A stretch of 64,000 nt of DNA from DASRFR01 sp035651455 (GTDB lineage: Bacteria > Acidobacteriota > Terriglobia > Terriglobales > Acidobacteriaceae). Numbering within the stretch: position 1 is the first letter of the stretch; the number at the start of each line of letters is the position of its first letter. Below the pieces are notes generated by a model. The model worked only from the letters and a program-made list of their open reading frames with translations, made no database searches and was not told the DNA's origin. The stretch lies in contig DASRFR010000013.1 in the NCBI GenBank assembly GCA_035651455.1, forward strand, positions 54,163 to 118,162, written 5' to 3'. Below are positions 17,557-27,325 of the stretch, piece after piece. Position numbers and translations under genes: made by a program.

Positions 17557-20040
17557 ATGGCACCGATCATCCACACCAGCGCGCGCCTACTTGAATTTGA
17601 AGGCCTTCGAGACTTGCTGCGGGGGTATGCCTCCTCGCCGCTCGGGCAGGCTCGCATCGCGTCGCTCAGTGCCTCCGGAGATCGCGCGTGGATCGAAGAC
17701 CAGCAGCAACTTACTGCCGAAATTCGTGAGTTCCGCCGTGTCCAGGGCCGCTTCGAATTTTCCGGCTTGGTTCCCCTCTCCACGTTGCTGGAGAAATCGC
17801 GCATAACGGGCGCGGCGCTGGAGACCACGGAAATTCGCGATATCGTGCTGGTCGTCGACCGCGCCGCCGAGTGGCGGGAAATTGCCCAGGCTCCGCCCGC
17901 TGCCATGCGGAGCGAGTGGAACGCAGTCGCCGCACTGTCCGCCGGCATCATCGATTTCACCGAGTTCTTACGCGGCTTTCGCAACAAGATTTTGCCCGAC
18001 GGCACTCTTGACGACCGCGCCTCGCCGGAACTAGCGCACATTCGCCGCGAAATCGACAAACAGCGGCGCGTGATCCAGGAATCGCTGCGATCGTACCTCC
18101 GGCGGCTCTCTGAAGGGGGCGCGGTACAGGATGAGCTAATCACCATTCGCGGCGAACGTTTTGTCATTCCCGTCAAGATTGAGCAGAAGCGCCGAGTCCA
18201 AGGCGTCGTCCACGGTGCCAGCTCCAGCGGCCAAACTGTATTTGTCGAGCCCCTCGAGACCATCGACCAGAACAACGAATTGGTGCGCCTGCTCGAAGAA
18301 GAGCAGGCCGAGATACATCGCATCCTCCTTGCCCTTACTCGCAGGATTGGCGAGCAGGCGGAGGCCATCAGGACTGCGGCCGATGTACTTGCAGAACTCG
18401 AATTGCAATTCGCAAAGGCTCGTTTTGCTGAGGACTACGGCTGCGTTCAGGTGGTCCTGACCGCTGATACCACCCCCACAGCCGCGCGATCCTCATCGGC
18501 CGAGACTCGTCCTGGCTCCGCCTCCGCTCGTCTGCTTCTGCACAGGGCTCGTCACCCGCTGCTCGAACGCAATTTGAAACTGAAGAACGGCCGCCTAGTG
18601 CCAATCAGCATTGAGCTGGAAAGTGACCGCCGTCAGCTCATCATTACCGGACCGAACACCGGAGGCAAAACCGTCGCCCTGAAGACCGTCGGCTTGCTCG
18701 CGCTGATGGCGCAGGCGGGAATCCCAGTCCCGGCGGATCGTGCTGAGCTTCCCATTTTCGACGCTGTGCTCGCCGACATCGGCGATTACCAGTCCATTGA
18801 GCAGAACCTGTCGACTTTCTCCGCGCACGTCACCAATATTGACTTCATCTCTCGGACCGCTACACCTCAGTCGCTGGTGTTGCTCGACGAACTGGGCTCA
18901 GCCACCGATCCGGAGGAAGGCGCGGCTCTGGCCGTTGCCATTTCCGAGCACTTCCGCCGCATCGGATGTGTCAGCATCATCTCCACCCACCACACTTCGC
19001 TCAAGGTTTACGGCACCGCCACCCAGGGAGTCCTCAACGCGGCTGTGGGTTTCGATGAAGCCACGCTGCAACCTACCTATGAACTGAAGATCGGCGTGCC
19101 CGGGGCGTCAGCGGGCATCAATATTGCGCAGCGCCTCGGCCTGAATACGGCAATCATCCAATCCGCGCGATCCCGGCTGAACACGCAGACCCAGGACGTC
19201 GCTCGTTTTCTCGACCGCCTTCATGCCGAGCTGCGCGAAGCGGAGTCCGAGCGCCTGAAACTACGTGCCCGCGAAGATGAATTGGAACGCGAGCGTTCCC
19301 GCCTCGCTGCCGAGGGCCGCAAAGAGCAGCAGGCGAAAGTTCGCGAAATGGAAAACAAGCTCGATAGTGTGCTGCGTGACTTCGAATACCAGGCGCGCGA
19401 GACGGTAAACGCCATTCAGGACCGTGCCGCCGCCCAGAAGCTCTCGAAAGATGCGGAGCGCCGCATTGCCAGGTTGCGGCGCGAATTTCGCGAGCAGTTC
19501 GACGCCACCGTGGTTGCGCATTCTACCGGTGCCGATCGCGGCGACGCAGCCGCGCAGCCCCATGTTGTTAAGCATGTCTCCGAAGGTGACACCGTCAAGC
19601 TGAAATCAGTCGGACGCCCGGGTAAGGTCACCCGCAAGCTCGACGATGATCACTTTGAAGTCGAGATCGGCGCGATGAAGATGAAAATTGCTCGCGACGA
19701 CATTGCTGAGGTGATTGCCCGCGCCTCCGAGTCGCCGGTGAAAGCTGCGCGAGCTCGCGGAATATCGGTTTCTCTCGGCACTGAAGACCCCAACACGCCT
19801 TCCGAGATCAATGTGATTGGCCGCACGGTCGAGGAGGCTACGAGCGAAGTCGAAAAATTTGTCGACCGCGCGTTCCTTGCAGGACTTCCACGCGTGCGCG
19901 TGGTTCACGGAAGCGGTATGGGCATTCTTCGCAAAGCCCTCCGCCGGTACCTTCAAAAGCACCCTCACGTGGCAACCATCGCCGAGCCTCCGCAGAATGA
20001 GGGCGGTGCCGGAGCCACCGTCGTGGAACTCAGAGTCTAG
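17557..20040 (+). CDS. mutS2: Endonuclease MutS2
   Basis: MutS-family ATPase that limits recombination in many bacteria and acts in ribosome rescue in others. The protein has a MutS-like core, Walker A GPNTGGKTV (~365), Walker B LVLLDELGSATDP, and a long coiled coil (~550-650). The C-terminal Smr nuclease domain has VHGSGMGILRKALRRYL near 795-811. The start MAPIIHTSARLLEFEGL at 17557 aligns with the family; an upstream frame beginning at 17509 adds 16 residues without support. The 827 residues are of normal length. A hairpin terminator follows. Confidence 0.96.
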   Translation: MAPIIHTSARLLEFEGLRDLLRGYASSPLGQARIASLSASGDRAWIEDQQQLTAEIREFRRVQGRFEFSGLVPLSTLLEKSRITGAALETTEIRDIVLVVDRAAEWREIAQAPPAAMRSEWNAVAALSAGIIDFTEFLRGFRNKILPDGTLDDRASPELAHIRREIDKQRRVIQESLRSYLRRLSEGGAVQDELITIRGERFVIPVKIEQKRRVQGVVHGASSSGQTVFVEPLETIDQNNELVRLLEEEQAEIHRILLALTRRIGEQAEAIRTAADVLAELELQFAKARFAEDYGCVQVVLTADTTPTAARSSSAETRPGSASARLLLHRARHPLLERNLKLKNGRLVPISIELESDRRQLIITGPNTGGKTVALKTVGLLALMAQAGIPVPADRAELPIFDAVLADIGDYQSIEQNLSTFSAHVTNIDFISRTATPQSLVLLDELGSATDPEEGAALAVAISEHFRRIGCVSIISTHHTSLKVYGTATQGVLNAAVGFDEATLQPTYELKIGVPGASAGINIAQRLGLNTAIIQSARSRLNTQTQDVARFLDRLHAELREAESERLKLRAREDELERERSRLAAEGRKEQQAKVREMENKLDSVLRDFEYQARETVNAIQDRAAAQKLSKDAERRIARLRREFREQFDATVVAHSTGADRGDAAAQPHVVKHVSEGDTVKLKSVGRPGKVTRKLDDDHFEVEIGAMKMKIARDDIAEVIARASESPVKAARARGISVSLGTEDPNTPSEINVIGRTVEEATSEVEKFVDRAFLAGLPRVRVVHGSGMGILRKALRRYLQKHPHVATIAEPPQNEGGAGATVVELRV

Positions 20041-20120
20041 CTCCCATAGAAAGAAAATGACGGCGTGCTTCTTCAACGGGTGGCGCCGAAGCGAGTTAAC
20101 ACCAAGTGCCTCTGCCGGCG

Positions 20121-20160
20121 TCCCACCCAAGCGGATTTTGCCTGGGTGGGATTTCTCTTT
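20121..20160 (+). terminator. Rho-independent terminator after mutS2
   Basis: TCCCACCCA (20121-20129) pairs with TGGGTGGGA (20143-20151), loop 13 nt, followed by the T-rich run TTTCTCTTT. It lies about 80 bp past the mutS2 stop and before the converging lipoprotein gene. Confidence 0.75.
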
Positions 20161-20186
20161 GCGCGCCAGTACCACGGGCAAACCCA

Positions 20187-21038
20187 TCACTTGCTTTGCG
20201 GGCCGCCCCCCGTGGCCGTTGAGTCTGCTACTTGCGGCGCGACCGTCTCCGCCGTTGGCAGAATCTTTACGCTTCCCATGATGGCCTCCAGCCGATCCAT
20301 CACCCGCTGCTGATCGACTTCCCGTGCCATGCCGTCCTCATTTGAGGTTTTCAGGGCCAGTTCGAACTCGTAACAGGTGCTGTTGGTGAACGTCACATAA
20401 CGTCGCACCAGCGCCGAATGCCCGCCTCCACCGCTGCGGACCTGGCTGCCACGGAATTCGGTCCCGTCTATATTCAAGCTGCTGACGCCATCGCTCGGCA
20501 CGCCACTCGCCTGCGGAACAGCGAGGCACTGCTTCTCGTTCAGACGCGGGTTGAGGCTCAGGGCGAAGTATCCGGAATCGAAGTCTGTCTCCGGATAATA
20601 GCCCTTGGGAATTTCCACCCGCGCCAGCGCGATCTGGCTCTCGCTGCCATCCGCCTGCGGCTTGCGCTCGCTGTCACTCCCGATTGTGCGGGCATTCAGA
20701 AACGCGTATTGCCGCGGATAACGGAACGAAACTCCAAAGTCCCGGCTGGAGAACAGGATGTTCTTTGGCGTTTTTTTCTCTTTCACCGCTGAAGGTTCGG
20801 TCGACCGAACCGGCGCGCTATCGACCGGCACCGCGGCCCCCGTCAGTGCGACAGGTTTCAACTCGGCAGAACTCGGTTCAGCCGCGTTCTGCTGGGGCTG
20901 CTGGTTGCGCGAAATCACTTTCTGCGACTGGTGCGAGCAGGCAGTGCTTACCAGCAGCGCTGCGGCCATGCCGGGCACGATCAGTGCGCAGCGGGTGAAG
21001 TTCAAAGGAAAATGTTGCGAGTAAATTGGTGTTTTCAT
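20187..21038 (-). CDS. Probable lipoprotein, unknown function
   Basis: A 283-residue protein with a type II-like signal: a hydrophobic segment to about residue 33 ending in LLVSTAC, where Cys34 would be lipidated (the -3 residue is atypical). A Pro/Ala/Gln/Ser linker follows to ~85. The globular part FSSRDFGVSFRYPRQYAFLNARTI onward resembles PsbP/DUF-type exported domains and contains two Cys. The function is unknown. GGAGG lies 5-6 nt before the ATG. It converges with mutS2. Confidence 0.7.
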   Translation of the reverse strand: MKTPIYSQHFPLNFTRCALIVPGMAAALLVSTACSHQSQKVISRNQQPQQNAAEPSSAELKPVALTGAAVPVDSAPVRSTEPSAVKEKKTPKNILFSSRDFGVSFRYPRQYAFLNARTIGSDSERKPQADGSESQIALARVEIPKGYYPETDFDSGYFALSLNPRLNEKQCLAVPQASGVPSDGVSSLNIDGTEFRGSQVRSGGGGHSALVRRYVTFTNSTCYEFELALKTSNEDGMAREVDQQRVMDRLEAIMGSVKILPTAETVAPQVADSTATGGGPQSK

Positions 21039-21282
21039 GGTGGCCTCCTGTGGTCCCGCTACACGAGGGGCAACACGCCTGCCGCGACATTAGCCGCTGA
21101 TAAAACGCCACTTAGCCTGACGGAACGAGCTCAGGGGCCGTGTCTCGATCAACACGCTGTGGCTCACCGGAGACGCCGGCGGTCGGTCCCATTTCTCCGT
21201 ATTTCCCTTGACTGCGCTTTGTTCCTTAAGTGAAAATCCAGCGGTTTGTCGCGCCGCTTTTTTCGCGGCATGGAGGACGCTC

Positions 21283-22482
21283 ATGCCTTCCGCCCAGGTT
21301 TCCAGCTCTCGCCGCTCATTCCTGCAGCTCTCGGCTGCGGCGGCAACCCTCGCCGGGTTTCGTCTGGTGACCGAGCCCATGCTGGCGCATGCCGCGCAGC
21401 GCCAACATGCCGCGGTCGATCGCGCCAATTCCGTCTTCATCGACTCCAATGAGAACCCGCTTGGCCCTTGTGCTGCGGCGCGCGATGCCATCGCCGCCAT
21501 TACTCCCGAGGGCGGGCGGTACCGCGATGATTTGAGCGATGCCTTAGTCAAGCTTTTCGCCGAGCAAGAACGCCTTAACAGCGATTACGTCCGCCTCTTT
21601 GCCGGATCTTCCGAGCCGTTGCACTACAGCGTGCTGGCTTATACCTCGCCCAAGCGCAGCTACGTCACCGCCGATCCTGGATTCGAAGCCGGCTTGTTCA
21701 TGTCGAAAATTTCTGGCGCGCGCGTCGTCGCCGTGCCGCTGACAAAAACTTATGCCCACGACGTCCGAGCCATGCTGGCGGCTGCGCCTGACGCCGGTGT
21801 GATCTACATCTGCAACCCAAACAATCCCACCGGCACCCTCACTCCGCACTCAGAGATCGAGTATGCGGTTGAGAACAAGCCCAAAGATGCCATCGTGCTC
21901 GTGGACGAAGCCTATATCCATTTCTCCGATGCGCCTTCTGCCATCGACCTGGTCAAAGCCGATAAGAACATCATTGTTCTGCGCACCTTCTCGAAGGCGT
22001 ACGGCATGGCCGGGATTCGCTGCGGCTTTGCCATCGCGCGTCCTGACCTGCTCGAAAAGCTTGACAACTTCGGCGGCAACTTCATGCCCATCACCGCCGT
22101 CTCCGCCGCGATCGCCAGCCTCAAAGATGCGCAACTCATCCCTGAGCGCAAGCGCGTCAACAGCGCTGTGCGGGCCGAAACCTTCCAATGGCTCGACCGG
22201 AACGGTTACACCTACATCCCCTCGCAGTCGAACTGCTTTCTCGTCGACACCAAGCGGCCGGGAAAAAGCGTGATTGCCGCCATGGCTGAGCAGAAAGTGA
22301 TCATCGGCAGGGTTTGGCCGATCATGCCCACGTGGACGCGCATCACCGTCGGCACGCGTGATGAGATGGCGCGCTTCCAGTCGGCTTTCAAGAGAGTGAT
22401 GGACGGCACCGTCGCGACTCGTCCCGTGCCTGCTCCCCACAAGCCGTTTTGGCGCAAGAACGGCAGGCCCGTTCCCGCATAA
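21283..22482 (+). CDS. Twin-arginine-exported class I/II aminotransferase (HisC-like)
   Basis: PLP-dependent fold-type I aminotransferase related to histidinol-phosphate aminotransferase. The first ~45 residues form a Tat signal (SSRRSFLQLSAAAATLAG), so the enzyme is probably exported, which is odd for HisC. The catalytic core shows NPNNPTGTLT, VDEAYIHFSD, and the PLP-binding Lys in TFSKAYGMAGIRCGFA. ATG 21283 is chosen because GGAGG lies 6 nt before it; a longer frame from 21208 lacks this. 399 residues. The substrate is unknown. It is probably not the histidine-pathway enzyme, since no his genes are near. Confidence 0.88.
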   Translation: MPSAQVSSSRRSFLQLSAAAATLAGFRLVTEPMLAHAAQRQHAAVDRANSVFIDSNENPLGPCAAARDAIAAITPEGGRYRDDLSDALVKLFAEQERLNSDYVRLFAGSSEPLHYSVLAYTSPKRSYVTADPGFEAGLFMSKISGARVVAVPLTKTYAHDVRAMLAAAPDAGVIYICNPNNPTGTLTPHSEIEYAVENKPKDAIVLVDEAYIHFSDAPSAIDLVKADKNIIVLRTFSKAYGMAGIRCGFAIARPDLLEKLDNFGGNFMPITAVSAAIASLKDAQLIPERKRVNSAVRAETFQWLDRNGYTYIPSQSNCFLVDTKRPGKSVIAAMAEQKVIIGRVWPIMPTWTRITVGTRDEMARFQSAFKRVMDGTVATRPVPAPHKPFWRKNGRPVPA

Positions 22483-22591
22483 TCTCATCCTCGACAATGG
22501 CAATGAGAGGGGAAGATGTTTACGGCAGGATTCTTTTCTGATGAGGAGCATCGGTCGGGAGCCATCTCCTGCACTCTCGACCGATCTCGGT

Positions 22592-23164
22592 CTATTTCTT
22601 TGGCCGGGACTCCGGCGGTACCAGACCCGCGACGCGGTAGTAGCTCACCAGCTGGCCATAGTGTTCGCCCGAGTGCTCGATGAAGCCGTAAGCAAAATCG
22701 CTCACCTTCACCTGGCGATGGCTGAACGGATCCATAACAAGGTCGTTTATCCCATTCTCGCCCTTTGCCTGCAATGCGGCCGCGCCATCCGCGAAAGCCT
22801 TCTTTACATAGGCTGCGACATCGGCCTTTGTCTTGAACTCTTCGCGCTTGGGATTCTCTTCCGCGGGCGGCGTCTTGCCCATCACTGGGTTCGTGAAAAA
22901 ATAGTTGACGCCGGAAGCATGCAGTAACTGCTCTGCAAAACTCCGTTGCGTTGGATTTGGCTTGAAATCGTACTTGTCTTCGGGAAAATCCTCCGCCATG
23001 GCGGTGAGTTTTCGGCCGACATCGTTCCACTGGTCGAGGACTGCCTGGTAAGTGGTGAGAGGGGGCTTCGCGGCCGCTTTGTCGGCGGCCTGTTGCGCGC
23101 GAGCCGGTGCGGGCCACAGTCCGGCGGCGAGAATGAGTGCCGCTAGAAATGCATTACTCTTCAT
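22592..23164 (-). CDS. Exported DinB-like (DUF664/DfsB) four-helix protein
   Basis: A 190-residue secreted member of the DinB/YfiT metal-binding four-helix-bundle superfamily. The signal peptide runs to about residue 24 (PARAQ). Candidate metal ligands are His in EQLLHASGVNYFF and the two His in FIEHSGEHYGQLVSYYRVAG. No catalytic activity can be assigned; several relatives use bacillithiol or mycothiol. The start MKSNAFLA at 23164 has GGAGG 8 nt upstream; an ATG at 23179 is less well placed. Confidence 0.8.
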   Translation of the reverse strand: MKSNAFLAALILAAGLWPAPARAQQAADKAAAKPPLTTYQAVLDQWNDVGRKLTAMAEDFPEDKYDFKPNPTQRSFAEQLLHASGVNYFFTNPVMGKTPPAEENPKREEFKTKADVAAYVKKAFADGAAALQAKGENGINDLVMDPFSHRQVKVSDFAYGFIEHSGEHYGQLVSYYRVAGLVPPESRPKK

Positions 23165-23328
23165 CAATGTGTCCTCCATCGGAATATTTCCGGGGCGGCC
23201 ACATCTTACACCTATATCCCGATTACCTGCTGCAACCTGCCAGCTGGCAGGTGTTCCTCACAATCAACATTTGTCAGTGCGACCTTCCCCCTCCCTGATA
23301 TCGGAACGCGGTCAATCTGTGCGCCCTC

Positions 23329-25422
23329 CTATATCTTTACTGGACCTGACATCTGGTTTTTAATCGATGGCTTGCCCACCGCCTGCACGTACACCGTCCC
23401 TGCGCCCAATTGATACGAACTTAGATCGATTGAGCGCGAACCCACCGCGGCCGTGTTTATGCTATAGAGGTTCTGGCCATCCAGAGTGTAGTAAATCGCG
23501 TAGTGGTCAACGGTGCTCTCATCTCCGCTGACCGACCACTGCAGGGCCGATCCCACCAGCGACGCCGACACTGTCAGACAGTTATCGATGCCGCTCTCCA
23601 TCTCTGTTCCCTCTTCGTAGTCGTTCCAGGTGACCAATTGCAGGATCGGGAGCTGCATGCCGCTGCTGTAATAGCTGTTGATTTTGGAAAATGTTTCCAG
23701 CCAGGTCTGCCCGCATTGTTGCCCCACAACGCGTCCCAAGCCCCAGGAGGCCAGGGTGTCGTTGAATCCTTTGTAACCTGCGCCCCATGCCATCTTTTGT
23801 TGCGCTTGCATAGCGGCGTTGTAGAAGTTGGTCAGATAGTCCATACCATACTGGGTTGACGTAGCATTCATCCACGAATAACTGCCGCTGGTAATCGTGT
23901 GGGTGAAGCCGTCCGGGTTTTCAAAAATCCATGCGATGTTCGGCGATGTAGCCGCTTGGATGGCATTCCAATCCAGCGTGTAGTGCAAGTCCAAGTCAAA
24001 CTCGGTGATAATCGGGTTACCATTCAGCCTGGCATATGCTGGGGAGGTCGCATAGTTATCGAGCACGTAGTTAGTAAGATAAATCATCGTCTGTTGCGGA
24101 TTGCAACCAGGGCACGGGCTGATGCTGACCGCGCCTTTGTCGATCATGATAATGACCTTGAATCCTGGATGTGCCTCAGCGGCTGCCAGCCAGGCCAGGG
24201 TGGTCGGCTCGGTCGCATCCGCGGGACCGTACCAGTCAATCACCACTCCAGTTGCGCCGCGGCTGACCATGTCATTCAGTTGCTTGGACACTTGGGCGGG
24301 ATCCCACGATGTGTAACCTACCTGCATGTGCCGCGGGTCGCCGAACCAGGGCTGCAACTCTGCATAAATTTCTGTGTTGTTTCCTGAATACAACAAGGTG
24401 TGAATGTCGACCTTACTTACATTCGTCGCTCCCAGATTACCATTGCTTTGCGAGAGGAATGAGTTAGCCGCACTGGTATTATTGGAAGTCTGGTCGGATA
24501 AGGTGGTCGTGGGCGCTTGTACTGTCAGTGGAACATGGCCAACCGCGGTTCCCCCACAGTTATCCCATTCCTGCACCACTGTGTCGTAAGTGCCGGGGCT
24601 CAACGTGAGAACTGCGTCCAACTTGCTGCCTTGAACCTGGTATGCGAGCTGATTGGACGAAGGATAAATTCCCATGCTGGATACGCCTTGTGGGCAGGTT
24701 GTGGTCGCCGTTGCCGTATAGTGAACCGACGTGCCATAGATGTTGTTGAATGTCGGGGCGCTGACCGATACGCTACCCGTCCCTTGTTCTTGTACGTTGA
24801 AACTGACGCTGGCGCTAGCGGTTCCCTGGCAGTTATCAGACTCCTTAACCGATGTGTTATAAGTGCCGGGTGGCAAGGTGAGGACGGCATCGAGCTTTCC
24901 GCCCATCGATTGGTAAGCAAGATGGTCGGGCGTTGTATAAATCGACAGGCTTCCCACGCCGCTTGGACAGTTAGTTGTAGCGGTTGCGACGTAGTGCACA
25001 GATGATCCAAGGACCGCATTTCCAGCCGGTGAGGTAACACGTACGCTGGCCCCTGACTGACTTTTCAGGCTAAAATTTACCTTCGCCGCTGCGGTTCCAC
25101 CGCAGTTATCCCACGCCTGCACAGTCGTGTTATAAGTTCCCGGCGATAAGCTGATCGTAGTGTCGAGAGATCCACCTTGCACCTGGTACGCGGGATCGCT
25201 TCCTGCGGTGTAGACGGCCATTCGTGCGACACCTTGCGGACATCCGCTTGTGGCGTTTGCCACGTAGTGAATCGCCGATCCAAAAACTGTGTTGCCGGTA
25301 GGCGCCATAACAGTAATTGCGCCCATGGAAGATGTTGAATTGCTCAGCGATGAAGTTCCGCCACACCCAATCAGGACGGCGGACACGAACATGAAGGGCA
25401 GGAGAGAACAGATTCTCTTCAT
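23329..25422 (-). CDS. Lipoprotein with three Ig-like repeats and a GH99/GH71-like catalytic domain
   Basis: A 697-residue surface lipoprotein. Signal peptide with lipobox VLIGCGG (Cys20). Three ~95-residue repeats follow (about 35-120, 125-215, 220-310), each with a C-P-x-G-V motif and a final WDNCGGTA-type segment whose Cys may bridge the first. From ~345 a TIM-barrel-like domain begins with EIYAELQPWFGDPRHMQVGY, then GATGVVIDWYGP, and ends near WNDYEEGTEME. This matches the GH99/GH71-like group that hydrolyses alpha-mannan or alpha-glucan; specificity is inference. A Fn3-like segment closes the protein. It stands alone with no neighbouring transporter. Confidence 0.75.
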   Translation of the reverse strand: MKRICSLLPFMFVSAVLIGCGGTSSLSNSTSSMGAITVMAPTGNTVFGSAIHYVANATSGCPQGVARMAVYTAGSDPAYQVQGGSLDTTISLSPGTYNTTVQAWDNCGGTAAAKVNFSLKSQSGASVRVTSPAGNAVLGSSVHYVATATTNCPSGVGSLSIYTTPDHLAYQSMGGKLDAVLTLPPGTYNTSVKESDNCQGTASASVSFNVQEQGTGSVSVSAPTFNNIYGTSVHYTATATTTCPQGVSSMGIYPSSNQLAYQVQGSKLDAVLTLSPGTYDTVVQEWDNCGGTAVGHVPLTVQAPTTTLSDQTSNNTSAANSFLSQSNGNLGATNVSKVDIHTLLYSGNNTEIYAELQPWFGDPRHMQVGYTSWDPAQVSKQLNDMVSRGATGVVIDWYGPADATEPTTLAWLAAAEAHPGFKVIIMIDKGAVSISPCPGCNPQQTMIYLTNYVLDNYATSPAYARLNGNPIITEFDLDLHYTLDWNAIQAATSPNIAWIFENPDGFTHTITSGSYSWMNATSTQYGMDYLTNFYNAAMQAQQKMAWGAGYKGFNDTLASWGLGRVVGQQCGQTWLETFSKINSYYSSGMQLPILQLVTWNDYEEGTEMESGIDNCLTVSASLVGSALQWSVSGDESTVDHYAIYYTLDGQNLYSINTAAVGSRSIDLSSYQLGAGTVYVQAVGKPSIKNQMSGPVKI

Positions 25423-25854
25423 GAACCGCGACCTCAGGTTTTGTTGGAATCAGAAAGCCCCGTCTGGCTCGCCGAACTTCGGAGCGTTCGTTGGTGAGTA
25501 TGTTAGCTGGGCTTCAGTAAGTCACGTTACGAAAGACACCCTTCTGTGTGCGCTGTGTACTTGCTAAGTTATGACCTTCTGTGAGTCTCTGAACTAAGTC
25601 AAACACCTTAGTGCGTTTTACTTAGCAGTCGATAGTGGGAGCTGCCGGCCAAGCACTTGCTTTTGAGAACAGTGGCTCCCCGCGGGCAACGCGGAGGAAT
25701 ACCCAGAGCTCATAAGTTGCCGCCATAGTTGCCAATCAGCCGCGTGAAGCGCTGTGCGCCACTAATCCGTCCTCGCCAGAACACGCGTCCCTGGAATTGA
25801 GAACTGCAGCGAAGGCGCGGATGATCGCGTGGGACGATTCGCTATCATGGGAGC
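25423..25854. other. 430-bp intergenic region
   Basis: No gene recognised. TGCTAAGT (25562-25569) and its inverse ACTTAGCA (25620-25627) flank a 50-bp stretch that contains further CTAAGT/CTTAG copies; its meaning is unknown. Confidence 0.35.
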
Positions 25855-26320
25855 GTGACAGATATTCTCGTCAGGCTCGCGCAGCCATCAGATCGCGACC
25901 AATTGGTGCGCATGCGGATGGCGCTGTGGCCCAAATCTTTGCCGGAAGAACATGCCCTGGAACTCACCGGCGATTCTCGACGGCAGGCCTCAGGTGGCCC
26001 TGCCGCTGATCACTTTGGCCGCCGAGGCGAGTGATCGGATGTTGGTCGGTCTTCCGGAAGCCGACTTGCGCTCACATGCGGACGGCTGTGACCCGGCGCG
26101 CCCGGTTGGCTATGTCGAAGCTTGGTACGTTGCTGAAAAGTATCGCCAGCGAGGAATAGCTAAGAAACTTTTGGCGGCGGAGGAAGACTGGGCGCGAAGT
26201 CAAGGGTGCATTGAGATGGCGTCCGATACCTGGATTGATAATTTGGTGTCGCAACGCGTGCACGAGTCGTTAAGCTACGAGGTTGTAGACCGCTGTGTGC
26301 ATTACCGGAAGACGCTATGA
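25855..26320 (+). pseudogene. AAC(6')-like GNAT acetyltransferase, split by a one-base frameshift
   Basis: The product would be an acetyl-CoA-dependent aminoglycoside/amine N-acetyltransferase. From GTG 25855 the frame reads RLAQPSDRDQLVRMRMALWPKSLPEEHALELTG and would then end at a nearby stop. The family continues in the frame beginning near 25952 with ILDGRPQVALPLITLAAEA and GYVEAWYVAEKYRQRGIAKKLLAAEEDWARSQGC and SDTWIDNLVSQRVHES. The acetyl-CoA loop RQRGIAKK is intact. Removing one base near 25972 joins the halves. It is either a pseudogene or a sequencing/assembly error. The resistance function is by family resemblance only; relatives often have other substrates. Confidence 0.75.
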
Positions 26321-26554
26321 GATGCAACACTGCGCGCTGACTCTAGATTTTGATCGGCAATCCGGCGGCTGATAGCGTTCCCCTGCCTAAGCGATATGAC
26401 ACACTAAATTGCCCCCCGGCACGCATTTCAGCAATACCCCATTAGTCCGCATCGATACCTCCCGACAGTTACACAGTTGACACGTGCGGAGAGTCTGTTA
26501 CGATTGCGCCGCTCCAGAACGTCCCATTCCAAATCAGAATTCAGGAGATGCGCC
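26321..26554. other. Intergenic region, nothing recognised
   Basis: About 230 bp between the frameshifted acetyltransferase and the secreted protein at 26555, with the downstream gene's AGGAG at 26543-26547. No promoter or repeat is evident. Confidence 0.35.
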
Positions 26555-27325
26555 ATGCGCAAACCACATCTGTGGGTTGCAGTCTTGTGTCTCGTCATCA
26601 CCGCCATCACTGTTGCTGTCGCGCAAACCGCGACGCCAGACATGGTCTGTGAAGTCCACGTCAACGAAGTCAAACCCGGTATGATCGCGCAATACGAGCA
26701 AGGCCGTGCCAAGCATATGGCGTGGCATAAATCGCAGAACGACACCTGGTCGTGGAACACGTGGGAAATCACCACTGGCGAACATTCCGGTGACTACCTC
26801 ATCAGTACCTGTGGCCACCCTTGGAAGGATTTCGACGGCCGCGACAAGTTCAACGCTGCCGACGCCGCCAACGCGAATACCACGATGGGCGCTTACCTGC
26901 AGCACGATGTCGTTACTTATTACGTGCTGCGACCCGAGCTGTCGGATCCCGTCAAGCCCGAGCTCCCGCCTTACCTGAGCGTGATCTTCTTCCACCTGAA
27001 ACCCGAAGGAGTCAGCGACTTTAGAGATGGCGTTAAGCAGGTGAACGAGGCCTTTCAGAAGACCAATACACCGCGCATGCCCGGATACTGGTACACGCTT
27101 GCGAACGGAGGCTCTGGCCCGGAAATGGTTCTCGTGCAAGAACGCAAGACTATGGCCGACATGGGAGGAGCAAGCCCCAAAACGCTGGACGAAATGATGA
27201 AGGAGGCTTACGCCGACCAGGGCGCCGCCACCATGACGTCCCTTCGCAAAGCCTATTACCGGAGCGAGTCCGAACTTCTGCACCATCGCCCCGACCTCAG
27301 CTATGTGGTGCCAGCATCGAAGTAA
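26555..27325 (+). CDS. Secreted protein with two tandem barrel-like halves, unknown function
   Basis: A 256-residue exported protein. The signal peptide runs to about residue 24 (VAVAQ). The mature part begins MVCEVHVNEVKPGMIAQYEQGRAKHMAWH. A second similar segment near 140 (YLSVIFFHLKPEGVSDFRDGVKQVNEAFQKT) suggests an internal duplication of a ferredoxin-like alpha/beta-barrel domain. No catalytic motif or family name is recognised. ATG 26555 follows AGGAG at 7 nt; a longer frame starting at 26477 lacks a signal peptide at its start. It stands alone. Confidence 0.7.
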   Translation: MRKPHLWVAVLCLVITAITVAVAQTATPDMVCEVHVNEVKPGMIAQYEQGRAKHMAWHKSQNDTWSWNTWEITTGEHSGDYLISTCGHPWKDFDGRDKFNAADAANANTTMGAYLQHDVVTYYVLRPELSDPVKPELPPYLSVIFFHLKPEGVSDFRDGVKQVNEAFQKTNTPRMPGYWYTLANGGSGPEMVLVQERKTMADMGGASPKTLDEMMKEAYADQGAATMTSLRKAYYRSESELLHHRPDLSYVVPASK

